Program-made: the position numbers and the translations under genes
Part shown: positions 16,355 through 25,620 of the stretch, in pieces
Numbering within the stretch: position 1 is the stretch's first letter
Layout: every line of letters starts with the position of its first letter
From: DATKDF01 sp963752045
Lineage (GTDB): Bacteria; Acidobacteriota; Vicinamibacteria; Vicinamibacterales; SCN-69-37
NCBI GenBank assembly: GCA_963752045.1
Contig: CAVVWN010000014.1
Coordinates: forward strand, 1 to 64,000
Reading direction: 5' to 3'
DNA length: 64,000 bases
The notes under the pieces: model-generated
Seen by the model: only the letters and a program-made list of their open reading frames with translations
What the model was told of the DNA's origin: nothing
Databases searched by the model: none

Positions 16355-18271
16355 TCAGGCGTCGCGCTTGAGGACGAGCGCGCCAAGCGGGGGCAGCGTG
16401 AGGTTGAGCGATTGCGCGTGGCCGTGGGCGGCGACGGCCTCGGCGTCGAGCCCGCCCGCGTTCCCGGTGTTGCTGCCGCCGTACGCCTCGGCGTCCGAGT
16501 TGAGCACCTCTCGGTAGAAGCCCGGCGCCGGCACCCCGATGCGATACCCGGCGCGCACGACGGGCGTCCAGTTGAGCACCACGATCAGCGCGTCATCCGG
16601 ATCCTCGGCTCGCCGGATGAACGACACGACGCTCGACTCGTAGTCGTGGCAGTCGATCCACTCGAAGCCGGCGTGGTGAAAGTCCACCTGGTGAAGCGCA
16701 GCCTCGGCCGCGTACAGGCGGTTGATGTCCTTCACGAACTGCCGAATGCCGGCATGCGGCGGCTCGCCGGTCACGTGCCAGTCGAGCGAGCCGTCATGGT
16801 TCCACTCGCCCCACTGCCCGAACTCGGATCCCATGAAGAGGAGTTTCTTGCCCGGATGCGTGTACAGGTACGCGTAGAGCGTGCGGAGATTGGCGGCCTT
16901 CTGCCAGACGTCGCCGGACATCTTCGCCAGCATCGAGCCCTTCCCGTGCACGACCTCGTCGTGTGAGAACGGCAGCAGGAAGTTCTCGTTCCAGGCGTAG
17001 AGCAGCGAGAAGGTCAGGTGCTGATGCTCCCACCGCCGGAAGATCGGCTCCTTGCCGGCGTACGTCAGGATGTCGTGCATCCAGCCCATGTTCCACTTGA
17101 AGGTGAACCCCAGGCCGCCGACCCACGTGGGCCGGCTGACGGCGGGAAACGCCGTGGACTCCTCGGCGATCATGACCGAACCCGGATGCCGGTCGTGGGT
17201 CAGGGTGTTGAGGTAGCGGAGAAAGTCGATGGCCTCGAGGTTCTCGCGGCCGCCGTACCGGTTCGGCACCCAGTCGCCTTCTTCACGCGAGTAGTCCAGG
17301 TAGAGCATCGAGGCCACCGCGTCCACCCGGAGGCCGTCCACATGGAACGACTCGAGCCAGAAGAGCGCGCTCGCGATCAGGAAGTTCCGCACCTCGTGCC
17401 GGCCGTAATTGAAGATGAGCGTGCCCCAGTCGCGGTGCTCGCCCTGGCGCGGGTCGGCGTGCTCGTAGAGCGCCGTGCCGTCGAACCAGGCGAGGGCGTG
17501 GGCGTCTTTCGGGAAGTGACCGGGCACCCAGTCGAGAATCACGGCAATGCCGCGTTGGTGACAGGTGTCGATGAAGAACCGGAAGTCGTCGGCGGTTCCC
17601 TGACGGCTCGTCGGGGCGAAGAACCCTGTCACCTGATAGCCCCACGACCCTTCGAACGGGTGCTCCATCACCGGCAGCAGCTCGATGTGGGTGAAGCCCA
17701 TGTCGGCCACGTGGCCGACAAGCTCCACGGCGAGCTCCCGCCACGTGAGGGCCCGGTTGCCTTCCTCCGGCTTTCGACGCCACGAGCCGACGTGCACCTC
17801 GTAGACGGACATCGGCCGGTCGAGCGCGGCGCCGCGGCGTCGCCTCTCGTCCATCCACGCCTCGTCCTGCCAGACGTGCCGGCCGAGCGTGGACGTCATC
17901 GAGGCCGTGCCGGGCGGCCGCTCGCACGCCAGCGCGTACGGGTCCGCCTTGACGAGCGGCGGGCCGGAGACCAGATGGATTTCGAACTTGTAGAACTCGC
18001 CTTCGCCGATGCCTGGGATGAAGAGCTCCCACAGGCCGCTCGCGCCGAGGCTCAGCATGGGATGCCGGCGTCCGTCCCAGTCGTTGAACGAGCCGACGAC
18101 GGACACGCCGGCGGCGTTCGGCGCCCAGACGACGAAGCTGTAGCCGGACGTGCCGTCGATCCCGGCCGGCCGCGCGCCCATCTTCTCCCAGGCGCGCAGC
18201 CACTGGCCCTCGCCGAAGAGGTAGGCCTCGTAGTCGGTGACGATTCGTGCGGGGCGTGTGGCGTCTGACAC
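16355..18271 (-). CDS. glgB: 1,4-alpha-glucan branching enzyme
   Basis: GH13 glycogen branching enzyme, 638 aa, making alpha-1,6 branches in glycogen. A CBM48 N-terminal sheet (YSFVVWAPNAAGVSVVG) precedes the catalytic barrel: DWVPGHFPKDAHAL, nucleophile D317 in GLRVDAVASML, general acid near E370 (AEESTAFP), and FSHDEVVHGKGSM. GTG 18271 (VSDATRPAR) was chosen because it lies just upstream of the CBM48 domain and gives a family-typical short form; the frame is open far upstream only as an antisense shadow of the divergent gene. No glgA or glgP is adjacent. Confidence 0.95.
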   Translation of the reverse strand: MSDATRPARIVTDYEAYLFGEGQWLRAWEKMGARPAGIDGTSGYSFVVWAPNAAGVSVVGSFNDWDGRRHPMLSLGASGLWELFIPGIGEGEFYKFEIHLVSGPPLVKADPYALACERPPGTASMTSTLGRHVWQDEAWMDERRRRGAALDRPMSVYEVHVGSWRRKPEEGNRALTWRELAVELVGHVADMGFTHIELLPVMEHPFEGSWGYQVTGFFAPTSRQGTADDFRFFIDTCHQRGIAVILDWVPGHFPKDAHALAWFDGTALYEHADPRQGEHRDWGTLIFNYGRHEVRNFLIASALFWLESFHVDGLRVDAVASMLYLDYSREEGDWVPNRYGGRENLEAIDFLRYLNTLTHDRHPGSVMIAEESTAFPAVSRPTWVGGLGFTFKWNMGWMHDILTYAGKEPIFRRWEHQHLTFSLLYAWNENFLLPFSHDEVVHGKGSMLAKMSGDVWQKAANLRTLYAYLYTHPGKKLLFMGSEFGQWGEWNHDGSLDWHVTGEPPHAGIRQFVKDINRLYAAEAALHQVDFHHAGFEWIDCHDYESSVVSFIRRAEDPDDALIVVLNWTPVVRAGYRIGVPAPGFYREVLNSDAEAYGGSNTGNAGGLDAEAVAAHGHAQSLNLTLPPLGALVLKRDA

Positions 18272-18352
18272 GCTTCGACTCTGCCAGAAAACGCCGGAGT
18301 TGAACAGCCCGAACCATTGTAGAGTGGCCTCGTGATTCGAAGGTGGGATGCG

Positions 18353-19990
18353 ATGACCCGACGATTTCCGACAGTTCTTCTGTGTGCGCTCGTGCTCGCG
18401 GCCGGCTCGGCCTGCGCGCGCGACGAAGCCGTGCCGGCCAGCACGAGCTACGACGATCTTCTTGCGCTCTTTGCCGAGTGGCGCGAGTTCCAGCAGCCGG
18501 CGCTCGTCGACGGCGTGCCCGACTACACGGCCGCCGCGATGGCCGCACAGCACGCGGCGCTCGCCGGCTACGAGGCGCGGCTGTCGGCCATCGACCCGTC
18601 GGGCTGGCCGATCGCACGTCAGGCCGACTGGCACATCGTGCGCGCCGAGATGCACGGCCTCGACTTCGATCATCGGGTCATCCAGCCGTGGGCGCGCGAC
18701 CCGGCCTTCTACGTCACGGTCTTCACGTCCGAGAGCGATCAGCCGGCACGTGAAGGGCACTTCGCCCGCGGCAGCCTCGAGCTCTGGACTCACGACTTTC
18801 CGCTCGGCGGACCGAGCATCGGCGAGATTGCCGCGGCCATGCGCGCGATTCCGCCGCTCCTCGCGCAGGCGCGCACGAACCTGGTCGGCACCGGACGCGA
18901 CCTCTGGGTGTGGGGCACTCGCAGCATCCGGCGGCAGAGCGACGATCTCGCGCGGTTTGCGGCGCGGCTGTCGGACCCCTCGCTCGACGGACTTCGCGCG
19001 GAGGTCGAACGGGCGCGCGCGTCGACCGACGAATTTGCCGCCTGGCTCGACGCCGAGGCGCCTTCGAAGACGGACCCGTCCGGGATCGGGCGCGACAACT
19101 ACGACTGGTACCTCCGGAACGTGCTGCTGCTCCCCTACACGTGGCAGGACGAGGTGACGCTGATGGAGCGCGAGCTCGCGAGGGCGCTGTCGTCGCTCGC
19201 GCTCGAAGAGCAGCGCAACGCCGCGATGTCGCCGGCCAGGCCGGTCGAGAGCGCCGACGAGTACGCGCGCCGGTTCGACGCCGGCGTGACGTCCTACATG
19301 TGGTTTCTCAGGAACCGGGCCGTGCTGACCGTGCGCGACGACATGGAGCCGGCCCTGCGCGAGCGGGCCGGCTCGTTCACGCCGGGCTTCCGGGAGTTCT
19401 TCACCGAGGTGGACCACCACGACCCGCAGGTGATGCTGACGCACGACTTCCACTGGTTCGACAAGGCCTGGATGCGGAACGTGTCGCACGCGAGCCCGAT
19501 TCGCCAGGTGCCGCTGCTCTACAACATCTTCAACACACGCACCGAAGGCCAGGCGACCGGCTGGGAAGAGATGATGCTCCAGGCGGGCCTCTTCGACGAT
19601 CGCCCGCGCACCCGCGAGCTCATCTACATCCTGCTCGCGCAGCGCGCCGCACGCGCGCTCGGCGACCTCAGGATGCACGCCGGGGAGTCCACGCTCGAGG
19701 AAGCGGCCGTGTTCACCTCGTCACACACGCCCCGGCGCTGGCTGAGCCTCGACGGCCAGCTCGTGCGCAGCGAACAGCATCTGTACCTGCGCCAGCCCGG
19801 CTACGGCACGAGCTACGTCATCGGCAAGATCCAGATCGAGCAGCTGCTGGCCGATCGGAAGCGCCAGCTCGGCACCGGATTCACGATGCAGGGCTTCATG
19901 GACGAACTGACGGCAGCCGGCTTGATTCCCATCACGCTCATCCGATGGGAGCTCACGGGAGAGCCCACCGCGCCGCTCGACCCGTCCTAG
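18353..19990 (+). CDS. DUF885 family lipoprotein
   Basis: A 545-aa DUF885 protein with a lipobox signal sequence (LAAGSAC, Cys about residue 21). The family is widespread in Acidobacteria and Bacteroidetes and is presumed to act on peptides or as a metal-dependent hydrolase, but is poorly characterised. ATG 18353 follows a good ribosome site (AAGGTGGG) and begins the signal peptide; GTG 18332 adds seven residues without purpose. Its stop overlaps that of the convergent CBS gene. Confidence 0.82.
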   Translation: MTRRFPTVLLCALVLAAGSACARDEAVPASTSYDDLLALFAEWREFQQPALVDGVPDYTAAAMAAQHAALAGYEARLSAIDPSGWPIARQADWHIVRAEMHGLDFDHRVIQPWARDPAFYVTVFTSESDQPAREGHFARGSLELWTHDFPLGGPSIGEIAAAMRAIPPLLAQARTNLVGTGRDLWVWGTRSIRRQSDDLARFAARLSDPSLDGLRAEVERARASTDEFAAWLDAEAPSKTDPSGIGRDNYDWYLRNVLLLPYTWQDEVTLMERELARALSSLALEEQRNAAMSPARPVESADEYARRFDAGVTSYMWFLRNRAVLTVRDDMEPALRERAGSFTPGFREFFTEVDHHDPQVMLTHDFHWFDKAWMRNVSHASPIRQVPLLYNIFNTRTEGQATGWEEMMLQAGLFDDRPRTRELIYILLAQRAARALGDLRMHAGESTLEEAAVFTSSHTPRRWLSLDGQLVRSEQHLYLRQPGYGTSYVIGKIQIEQLLADRKRQLGTGFTMQGFMDELTAAGLIPITLIRWELTGEPTAPLDPS

Positions 19991-20442
19991 TGTCTGACCG
20001 CCTCGGCCGGCACGCCCTGGATGTAGCCGCGCAGGTGGCCGTTTTCCTCCTCGGCCTCGATGCGGCAGGCGTTGACGAGGTCGCCGATTGACACGATGCC
20101 GGCAAGCGATTCGCCATCGAGCACGGGCAGATGCCGAATCTTGCGTGCCGTCATCAGGTTCATGGCCTCGTGCAGTTCCGTTCGCAGCGTGGCCGTCACG
20201 AGATCCCGGGTCATCACCGACCCGACCGTGAACGACTGGAGCTCACCTGGCGCCCTGGCCGACAACCGCAACACGTCCCGTTCGGTGATGATGCCGATGG
20301 GCCGGTCGTTCGAAACCACGACGAGGCTTCCCACGTTGCGGTCGACGAGCACGGTGATGGCCTCGAGCACGCTCCGTTCCTGCATGATCGTGAGCACGCC
20401 GTGCCCCTTGTGGCGGAGTATGTCGAGAATGGTCACGTGCAC
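19987..20442 (-). CDS. CBS-domain pair protein
   Basis: A 151-aa protein made of two CBS domains: residues about 8-62 (VLTIMQERSVLEAITVLVDRN, then GIITERDVLR) and about 73-127 (VGSVMTRDLVTATL, then RHLPVLDGESLAGIVSIGDLV). Such pairs bind adenosine nucleotides and act as free-standing energy sensors. The C-terminal tail is short and charged (EAEEENGHLRGYI). Monocistronic by appearance. Confidence 0.92.
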   Translation of the reverse strand: MHVTILDILRHKGHGVLTIMQERSVLEAITVLVDRNVGSLVVVSNDRPIGIITERDVLRLSARAPGELQSFTVGSVMTRDLVTATLRTELHEAMNLMTARKIRHLPVLDGESLAGIVSIGDLVNACRIEAEEENGHLRGYIQGVPAEAVRH

Positions 20443-20568
20443 CTCCCGTTCGCGAATGCCGGATGCCGTGCGCGGTACGCCGGCGGCGGTGGCGCCGCCT
20501 CGGCGCGCCGGCCTGGCGGCATCGTCTTCAGGTTGACTGCGTGAAGTCTTGATCTTACCAGACCCGCG

Positions 20569-20736
20569 CTACCGCTTGCGGCGCAACAGGAAATAGAGGA
20601 GGACCGGCACGATGAACCAGAGGGGATTGGTTCTCATCACCCAGTCACGGCCCGAGTGCCAGAGATTCGTGAAGGCCTCGACGAGCGTGCTGGCCGCGCC
20701 GTACTCGCCGAGACTCTGAGCCCACAGAGCCCACAC
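20569..20736 (-). CDS. Small hydrophobic membrane protein
   Basis: A 55-aa frame from GTG 20736 that begins 5 bp after the stop of the START-like gene. It opens with VWALWAQSLGEYGAA, then an amphipathic stretch, and ends in one membrane segment and a basic tail (NPLWFIVPVLLYFLLRRKR). Tight spacing and a clean hydrophobic-basic C-terminus support a real gene. Function unknown; the SLGEYGA segment recalls small pilin-like proteins, but the similarity is too short to use. Confidence 0.55.
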   Translation of the reverse strand: MWALWAQSLGEYGAASTLVEAFTNLWHSGRDWVMRTNPLWFIVPVLLYFLLRRKR

Positions 20737-20741
20737 GGCGG

Positions 20742-21551
20742 CTACTCGGCGAGCCCGTCGCGAATGCGCCCGAGCGTGAACTCGAGCGTGTCGCGCGGAA
20801 TGCTGTTGACGAATGGCCCGACGATCCAGCCGAGCCCGAACGGAATGCGCCTCGTGAGCGACACCGACTCGCACTGCTCGTAGGTGCCCTCGGCGCGACC
20901 GTCGAAGCTGCACCACATCTGGAAACGCCAGAGATAGCCGCCGGCCTCGTCACCGGGCTGCCGGCGTTCCCCGGGGGTCCCGGCGTCGTGGATCTCGAAA
21001 ATTCTCGTCGCCGTGTTCGCCGAAAACCCGCGCGACCCACCCAGGCGACGGTAGTCGATGTCGTAGTCCACGTCCATGACCACGGTGATCACCTTGTGCA
21101 TTTCGGTGCGCATCGTGACGGCGAAGCGGCCGCCGGTCCTCGACGTCACTTGCGACCGCCGGATCATCGGATCGAAGACCTTCGGATACTGGTCGTACTG
21201 CTGGATGAACCCGAACACGTCGTCCACGGTCCGGCCGGGGATGAGCACGGTGCCCACCCAGTGGTGGATCATGCCGCCGTCGACGTCCACTTCGTCGCCG
21301 GCGTCGAGCGTCTTGAGCTTGCTGACAACCACCTCGCCCCGGCCCAGCTTCTCGAGGGCCTCGCGCCCCTCGCGTTCCGGCTGCCGGTCGATCCAGAGGA
21401 ACGGCGCGCGGCCGGCCACTTCGGCCTCGACGCGCGCAGAGGTGAGCTGCACGTACCGCTCGAACGCGGCTCGGGTTTCCGGGCGCAGTTCGTCGGCCGC
21501 CGGTAGCGAGAGGCCTGCGGCGGCGACGGCGACGAGGACGAGAGAGCGCAT
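20742..21551 (-). CDS. Exported START/SRPBCC-like protein
   Basis: A 269-aa protein with a signal peptide (MRSLVLVAVAAAGLSLPAAD). The body from about residue 90 resembles a polyketide-cyclase/START fold (GTVLIPGRTVDDVFGFIQQYDQYPKVFDPMI near the start of the fold, then strands ending CESVSLTRRIPFGLGWIVGPF). Such folds bind hydrophobic ligands. The following small membrane protein is likely co-transcribed. Ligand unknown. Confidence 0.72.
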   Translation of the reverse strand: MRSLVLVAVAAAGLSLPAADELRPETRAAFERYVQLTSARVEAEVAGRAPFLWIDRQPEREGREALEKLGRGEVVVSKLKTLDAGDEVDVDGGMIHHWVGTVLIPGRTVDDVFGFIQQYDQYPKVFDPMIRRSQVTSRTGGRFAVTMRTEMHKVITVVMDVDYDIDYRRLGGSRGFSANTATRIFEIHDAGTPGERRQPGDEAGGYLWRFQMWCSFDGRAEGTYEQCESVSLTRRIPFGLGWIVGPFVNSIPRDTLEFTLGRIRDGLAE

Positions 21552-21581
21552 AGAGATCCCAGAATACCCGATTGCCGGCCT

Positions 21582-22811
21582 TTAGACGCCGCTTGGACCC
21601 GGCATCGGCTCAGACGCCGTCGTCGTGAGACCGCGACGCACGAACGCCAGCGGCACGAGCGCCACGGCGGCGCCAATGTAGCTGAGCGTGCCGTATCCGG
21701 CCACCGAGAGCAACACGCCGGACGAGAGCCCGGCCGCCGCCGCGCTGCCCCACACGAACGAATCCACGATCCCCTGAAGCCTGAGCCGCCTCGAGGCCGC
21801 GGCACTTTCCGTAAGCAGGGCGCTCGCAGCCACGAACCCGAAACACCAGCCCAGCCCAAGCAGGAAGAGCGCCACGGCGAGCGACGCCGAACCGGGCGGC
21901 GACACGGCCGCAAGCAGCCCCGAGACGACCAGCACGGCGCACGCCGTGATGATCATCGGCAGCCGGCCGAGCCGATCGCTCAGCATGCCCGCCACGGGCG
22001 AGAACGCGAACATGCCGAAGGTGTGCGAGGCAAAGACGACGCCGACCGACTCGAGGCCGTGGCCGCCATGCCGGATGTGCACCGGGGTCATCGTCATGAT
22101 GAGCACCATCACGGCCTGCCCGACGACGAGCGTGACGGCGGCGAGGCGCACGCCGGCCAGAGACGGCGCATGCTCGGGGCGTCCGGTCGTAGCGCGCCGG
22201 AGGTCGACGGTGCCTGCCGGGGCGTAGAGCCACTGGAGCATCAGGCCCGAGATGCCGAACGCCACGGCCGCGACGAGGAACGGTCCCATGGCGACCGGAA
22301 TGCCGACCGACGCCGTCAGGCGCTGGATGGTGGCGAGCAGCAGCGGGCCCACCACGCTGCCGATGGTGGCGGCCCACACGTTCCAGCCGATCGCCGACGA
22401 GCGCCGCTCCGGCTCGTAGAGATCCGCCGCGGCGTAGCGCGACAGCCGGCTGGCGGAGTAGCCGGCGCCCAGCAGGAAGATGGCCACGGCCATTACGGGG
22501 AAGACGGCCGCGCCGGCGGCGACGGCGGTGACGAGCGCCGCGACCGCGGCAACCCAGTAGCCGATCGCGAGCGCGGCGCGGCGGCCCCGGCGCGCGATGA
22601 GCGTGGCCATCCAGGTACTGCCGAAGGCCACGCCCGTCGTGGCAAGCGCCGAGGGCGCGCCGCTCCATCGCGCCGACCCCAGCAGATCCTCGGCAGCAAG
22701 CGGCAGCACGGCCACCATCATCGTGTAGCCCATCGCCGAAGCTGCCACGCCGAGGAAGAGTCCGGTTGCTGAACGGGTTCGCAGTCCTGGGTCGATCACA
22801 CGCGTCGTCAA
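21582..22811 (-). CDS. MFS transporter
   Basis: A 409-aa major facilitator protein with about 12 hydrophobic helices and the loop motif MATLIARRGRRAALAIG after helix 2, repeated in the second half as GMLSDRLGRLPMIITA. Substrate not predictable; the layout is that of drug or sugar exporters. Divergent from the dehydrogenase gene with about 126 bp between start codons. Confidence 0.9.
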   Translation of the reverse strand: MTTRVIDPGLRTRSATGLFLGVAASAMGYTMMVAVLPLAAEDLLGSARWSGAPSALATTGVAFGSTWMATLIARRGRRAALAIGYWVAAVAALVTAVAAGAAVFPVMAVAIFLLGAGYSASRLSRYAAADLYEPERRSSAIGWNVWAATIGSVVGPLLLATIQRLTASVGIPVAMGPFLVAAVAFGISGLMLQWLYAPAGTVDLRRATTGRPEHAPSLAGVRLAAVTLVVGQAVMVLIMTMTPVHIRHGGHGLESVGVVFASHTFGMFAFSPVAGMLSDRLGRLPMIITACAVLVVSGLLAAVSPPGSASLAVALFLLGLGWCFGFVAASALLTESAAASRRLRLQGIVDSFVWGSAAAAGLSSGVLLSVAGYGTLSYIGAAVALVPLAFVRRGLTTTASEPMPGPSGV

Positions 22812-22937
22812 AGAGCGTACCGCATGTGCGGACCGCGCCGTGCTCGTCCTGCTTCACCGGGGCGAAGACGGCCCTGGTCTAAAATTGAGCGTCTTCCGCG
22901 TCACATGGGTGACCGGCACGCGGCTCGGAGCAGGCAC

Positions 22938-23843
22938 ATGACAGAACGGATCGGGTTCATCGGACTGGGCGTGATGGGACGGCCCATGGCCGGGCATCTC
23001 GCCGCGCGTGGATATCCGCTGACGGTTCACACGCGATCGCGCCGGACGGCAGACGACGTCATCGCGGCCGGCGCCGAGTGGACCGACTCACCCGCCGGTG
23101 TCGCCCGCCGGTCGGACATCGTGATCACGATGCTGCCGGACACGCCCGACGTGGAGCAGGCCATTGGCGGGCCGGACGGCATCCTGGAGGGCCTGTCGGC
23201 GGGCTCGCTCGTCATCGACATGAGCAGTATCTCGCCCGTGGCCACGCGGGTGCTGGCCGCGCGCGTGGCATCACGTGGCGGAACGATGCTCGACGCGCCG
23301 GTGAGCGGCGGCGAGATCGGCGCGACCAACGCGTCGCTCTCCATCATGGTGGGCGGTGACAGAGGCGCGTTCGAACGGGCGAAGCCCGTTCTCTCGTGCA
23401 TGGGCAATCCCGACCGAATCGTACACATCGGCACGGAGCCCGGCTCCGGCCAGGTCTGCAAGGTGTGCAACCAGATTGCGATCGCCGGCGCGCTCGCCGG
23501 CGTGGGAGAGGCGCTTGCGCTTGCGACGAAAGCAGGCGTCAACGCGGCCGCGGTCAGGGAAGCGCTGCTCGGCGGGTTCGCCTCGAGCCGGGTGCTCGAA
23601 GTCCACGGCGAACGGATCCTCGAAGGCGAATACACTCCGGGATTCCGGACGGCGCTGTATCAGAAGGACCTGCGCCTGGCATTGGAAACGGCAGCCGCAC
23701 ACGGCGTCGCCATCCCCGCGGCGGCGCTCGTCGGCCAGCTCGTCAATGCACTCGTCTCGTCGGGCGGCGGCGACCTCGACTACTCGGCCATCGGCCGGAC
23801 GATCGGGGATCTCGCCGGCAATCCGCGCCCGACGCCGAAGTAG
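22938..23843 (+). CDS. 3-hydroxyisobutyrate/tartronate semialdehyde reductase-family dehydrogenase
   Basis: A 301-aa beta-hydroxyacid dehydrogenase. The Rossmann motif GFIGLGVMGRPMAGHLAARG starts at residue 5, the substrate motif DAPVSGGEIGA lies near 120, and the catalytic Lys is in GSGQVCKVCNQ. Family members oxidise 3-hydroxyisobutyrate or reduce tartronate semialdehyde with NAD(P). ATG 22938 was chosen because the frame upstream lacks protein character. The downstream membrane gene begins 1-2 bases after its stop. Confidence 0.9.
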   Translation: MTERIGFIGLGVMGRPMAGHLAARGYPLTVHTRSRRTADDVIAAGAEWTDSPAGVARRSDIVITMLPDTPDVEQAIGGPDGILEGLSAGSLVIDMSSISPVATRVLAARVASRGGTMLDAPVSGGEIGATNASLSIMVGGDRGAFERAKPVLSCMGNPDRIVHIGTEPGSGQVCKVCNQIAIAGALAGVGEALALATKAGVNAAAVREALLGGFASSRVLEVHGERILEGEYTPGFRTALYQKDLRLALETAAAHGVAIPAAALVGQLVNALVSSGGGDLDYSAIGRTIGDLAGNPRPTPK

Positions 23844-23844
23844 C

Positions 23845-25616
23845 GTGGCGCGCGCTCCGATGCACACGATGCCCGGCAGCGTCTGGACTCGCCGGCTGGT
23901 ACCGGCCGCCTTCATCGGAGCGGTGCTGCTCTCGGTCCCCTCGCTCAACTCTCCGCTCCTGCAGGACGACGTGGTGCATCGCGCGATGCTGGCTGACGCC
24001 ATCCCGGGCCTCCACTGGGGACCGCTCGAGCTCTACGACTTCGTCGGCAGCCCGGCTCGGCCGGCCTCGCTCCTTCGAGATGCCGGTGCCATGCCCTGGT
24101 TTGTGGCAGAGGACCTCAGCTTGCGGTTCTTCAGGCCGCTCTCGAGCGGCTCGCTGGCGCTCGACGCGTACGTCTTCGGCGATCGGCTGTGGCCGGCCCG
24201 ACTGCACAGCCTCGCCTGGTTTCTGGCGCTGCTCGGCATCGCGACGACGCTCTACCGGCGCATCCTGCCTCCGGCAACGGCCGGTCTGGCGACACTCGTC
24301 TACGCGCTCTCGGTGGGTCATCTGATGCCGGTTGCGTGGCTGGCCGCGCGGCATACGCTCATCGCGGCCGTGTTCGGTCTCGCAGCTTTCTGGCTGCACG
24401 TGCGGGCTCGCACGGACGATTGGCGCGCGGGCCTCTGGAGCGCGCCCATCGCGCTCGCCGTCGGCCTTCTGGCCGGCGAGCTTGCGGTTGGCGCCGTTGC
24501 GATCATCGTCGTCTTTGAACTCGTCGGCCGGCGCGATCACTGGACCAGGCGGGTCGCCGCCGTTGCCCCGTTCGTCATCCTGACGCTCGTCTACCTCATC
24601 GGCTACGGCGCGCTGGGCTACGGCGCGCGCGGCAGCGGAGTGTACGTGGGGATCGACAGCGGCGCCGCCGGTGCCGCGACGGTACTCCGCCGTTTCTTCA
24701 TCCTCGTCGGCGAGCTCGTTGCGGCCACGCCGTCAGACGCGTTCAGTCTGGGAAGCGATGCCGTGCAGGCGGCCGCCGCGATCTGGGGAGCCGCGGCGGC
24801 GCTCGTCGCGTGGCTCGTGCTGCGTCTCTCGCGCCAGCATCTCGACCCGCGCGAATCGGCATCGACGGATGGCTGGCTCTGGCTGCGGCGGCGGCGGCGC
24901 TTCCCGGCACGCTCAGTCTGGTGGGCGGGCGCGTGCTGCCCCTGGCGCTCGTGCCGGCGGCGGGCGTGATGGCCATCGTGATCGTGCGAGGCGCGGCGGC
25001 CTTCGGCGAACGTACCCGTCCGACCGTGATCCGCGCGTTTCTCGCGGTCGCCGTGGTTGGCCTGGGGTTTGGACACCTCGTAGCCGCGCCGGCTCTGAGG
25101 GTGGTGATGGCTTCCGTCCTCTCGACGCTGGCCCGCGACAGCCAGACCCTGGCGGCTGCCGCGCCGCCGTGCCGCGGCATCATGGTGATGGTTGCCGCCT
25201 CCGACCCGAGCCTCTCCACCTACCTGGCGCCGACGCTCATTGTTCAGGGTCGTGCGCCGGCGTCCTTCCGGGTGCTCAGCATGGCGGCAGCCGACCACCG
25301 TATCGAGAACGTCACCGGCTCCGGCTTCGACCTCGCCATCCTGGCCGCCGTGCCCCGGCAGACGATCTGGGAGCGCCTGTATCGGCACACCGGTCTCGAC
25401 CCCGGCTACCGGGTTGCGACTCCGGGGCTGGAGGTTGCCGTGGTGGAGGCGCGCGGCGGCGCGCCCACGCGGCTGCGTGTTGATTTCGGGCAGCCGCTCG
25501 ACTCTCCTGATCTGTGTTTCGTCGCGTGGCGCGGCGGCGCGCTTGCGCGGCTGCCGCCGCTCGCGCCGTCGGCGGCCATCGACATCCCGCACGAACCGGG
25601 CCCGATGGGCTGGTGA
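23845..25616 (+). pseudogene. GT-C-like polytopic membrane protein, frameshifted
   Basis: A membrane protein of about 590 aa with ten or more hydrophobic helices and the acidic pair LLQDDVVHR near residue 35, the lumenal DD/DE-type site of GT-C glycosyltransferases. It continues RPLSSGSLALDAYVFGD and LYRRILPPATAGLA. Coding text runs in one frame from GTG 23845 to about 24860 and goes on in another (PARIGIDGWLALAAAAAALPG) to 25616, so one indel lies between 24830 and 24875, beside a (CGG)n tract. Either a broken gene or a sequencing error. A GTG at 24810 could start the second half, but that half alone lacks the active-site loop. Confidence 0.7.
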
Positions 25617-25620
25617 GGCC

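Noticed and set aside
18272..19678. Upstream extension of the glgB frame
   Set aside because: It covers the divergent DUF885 gene in antisense, and CBM48 starts just after GTG 18271.
24810..25616. Separate gene for the second half of the GT-C-like protein
   Set aside because: A GTG is available, but the protein lacks a sensible N-terminus and continues the hydrophobic pattern of the first half, so one frameshifted gene is simpler.
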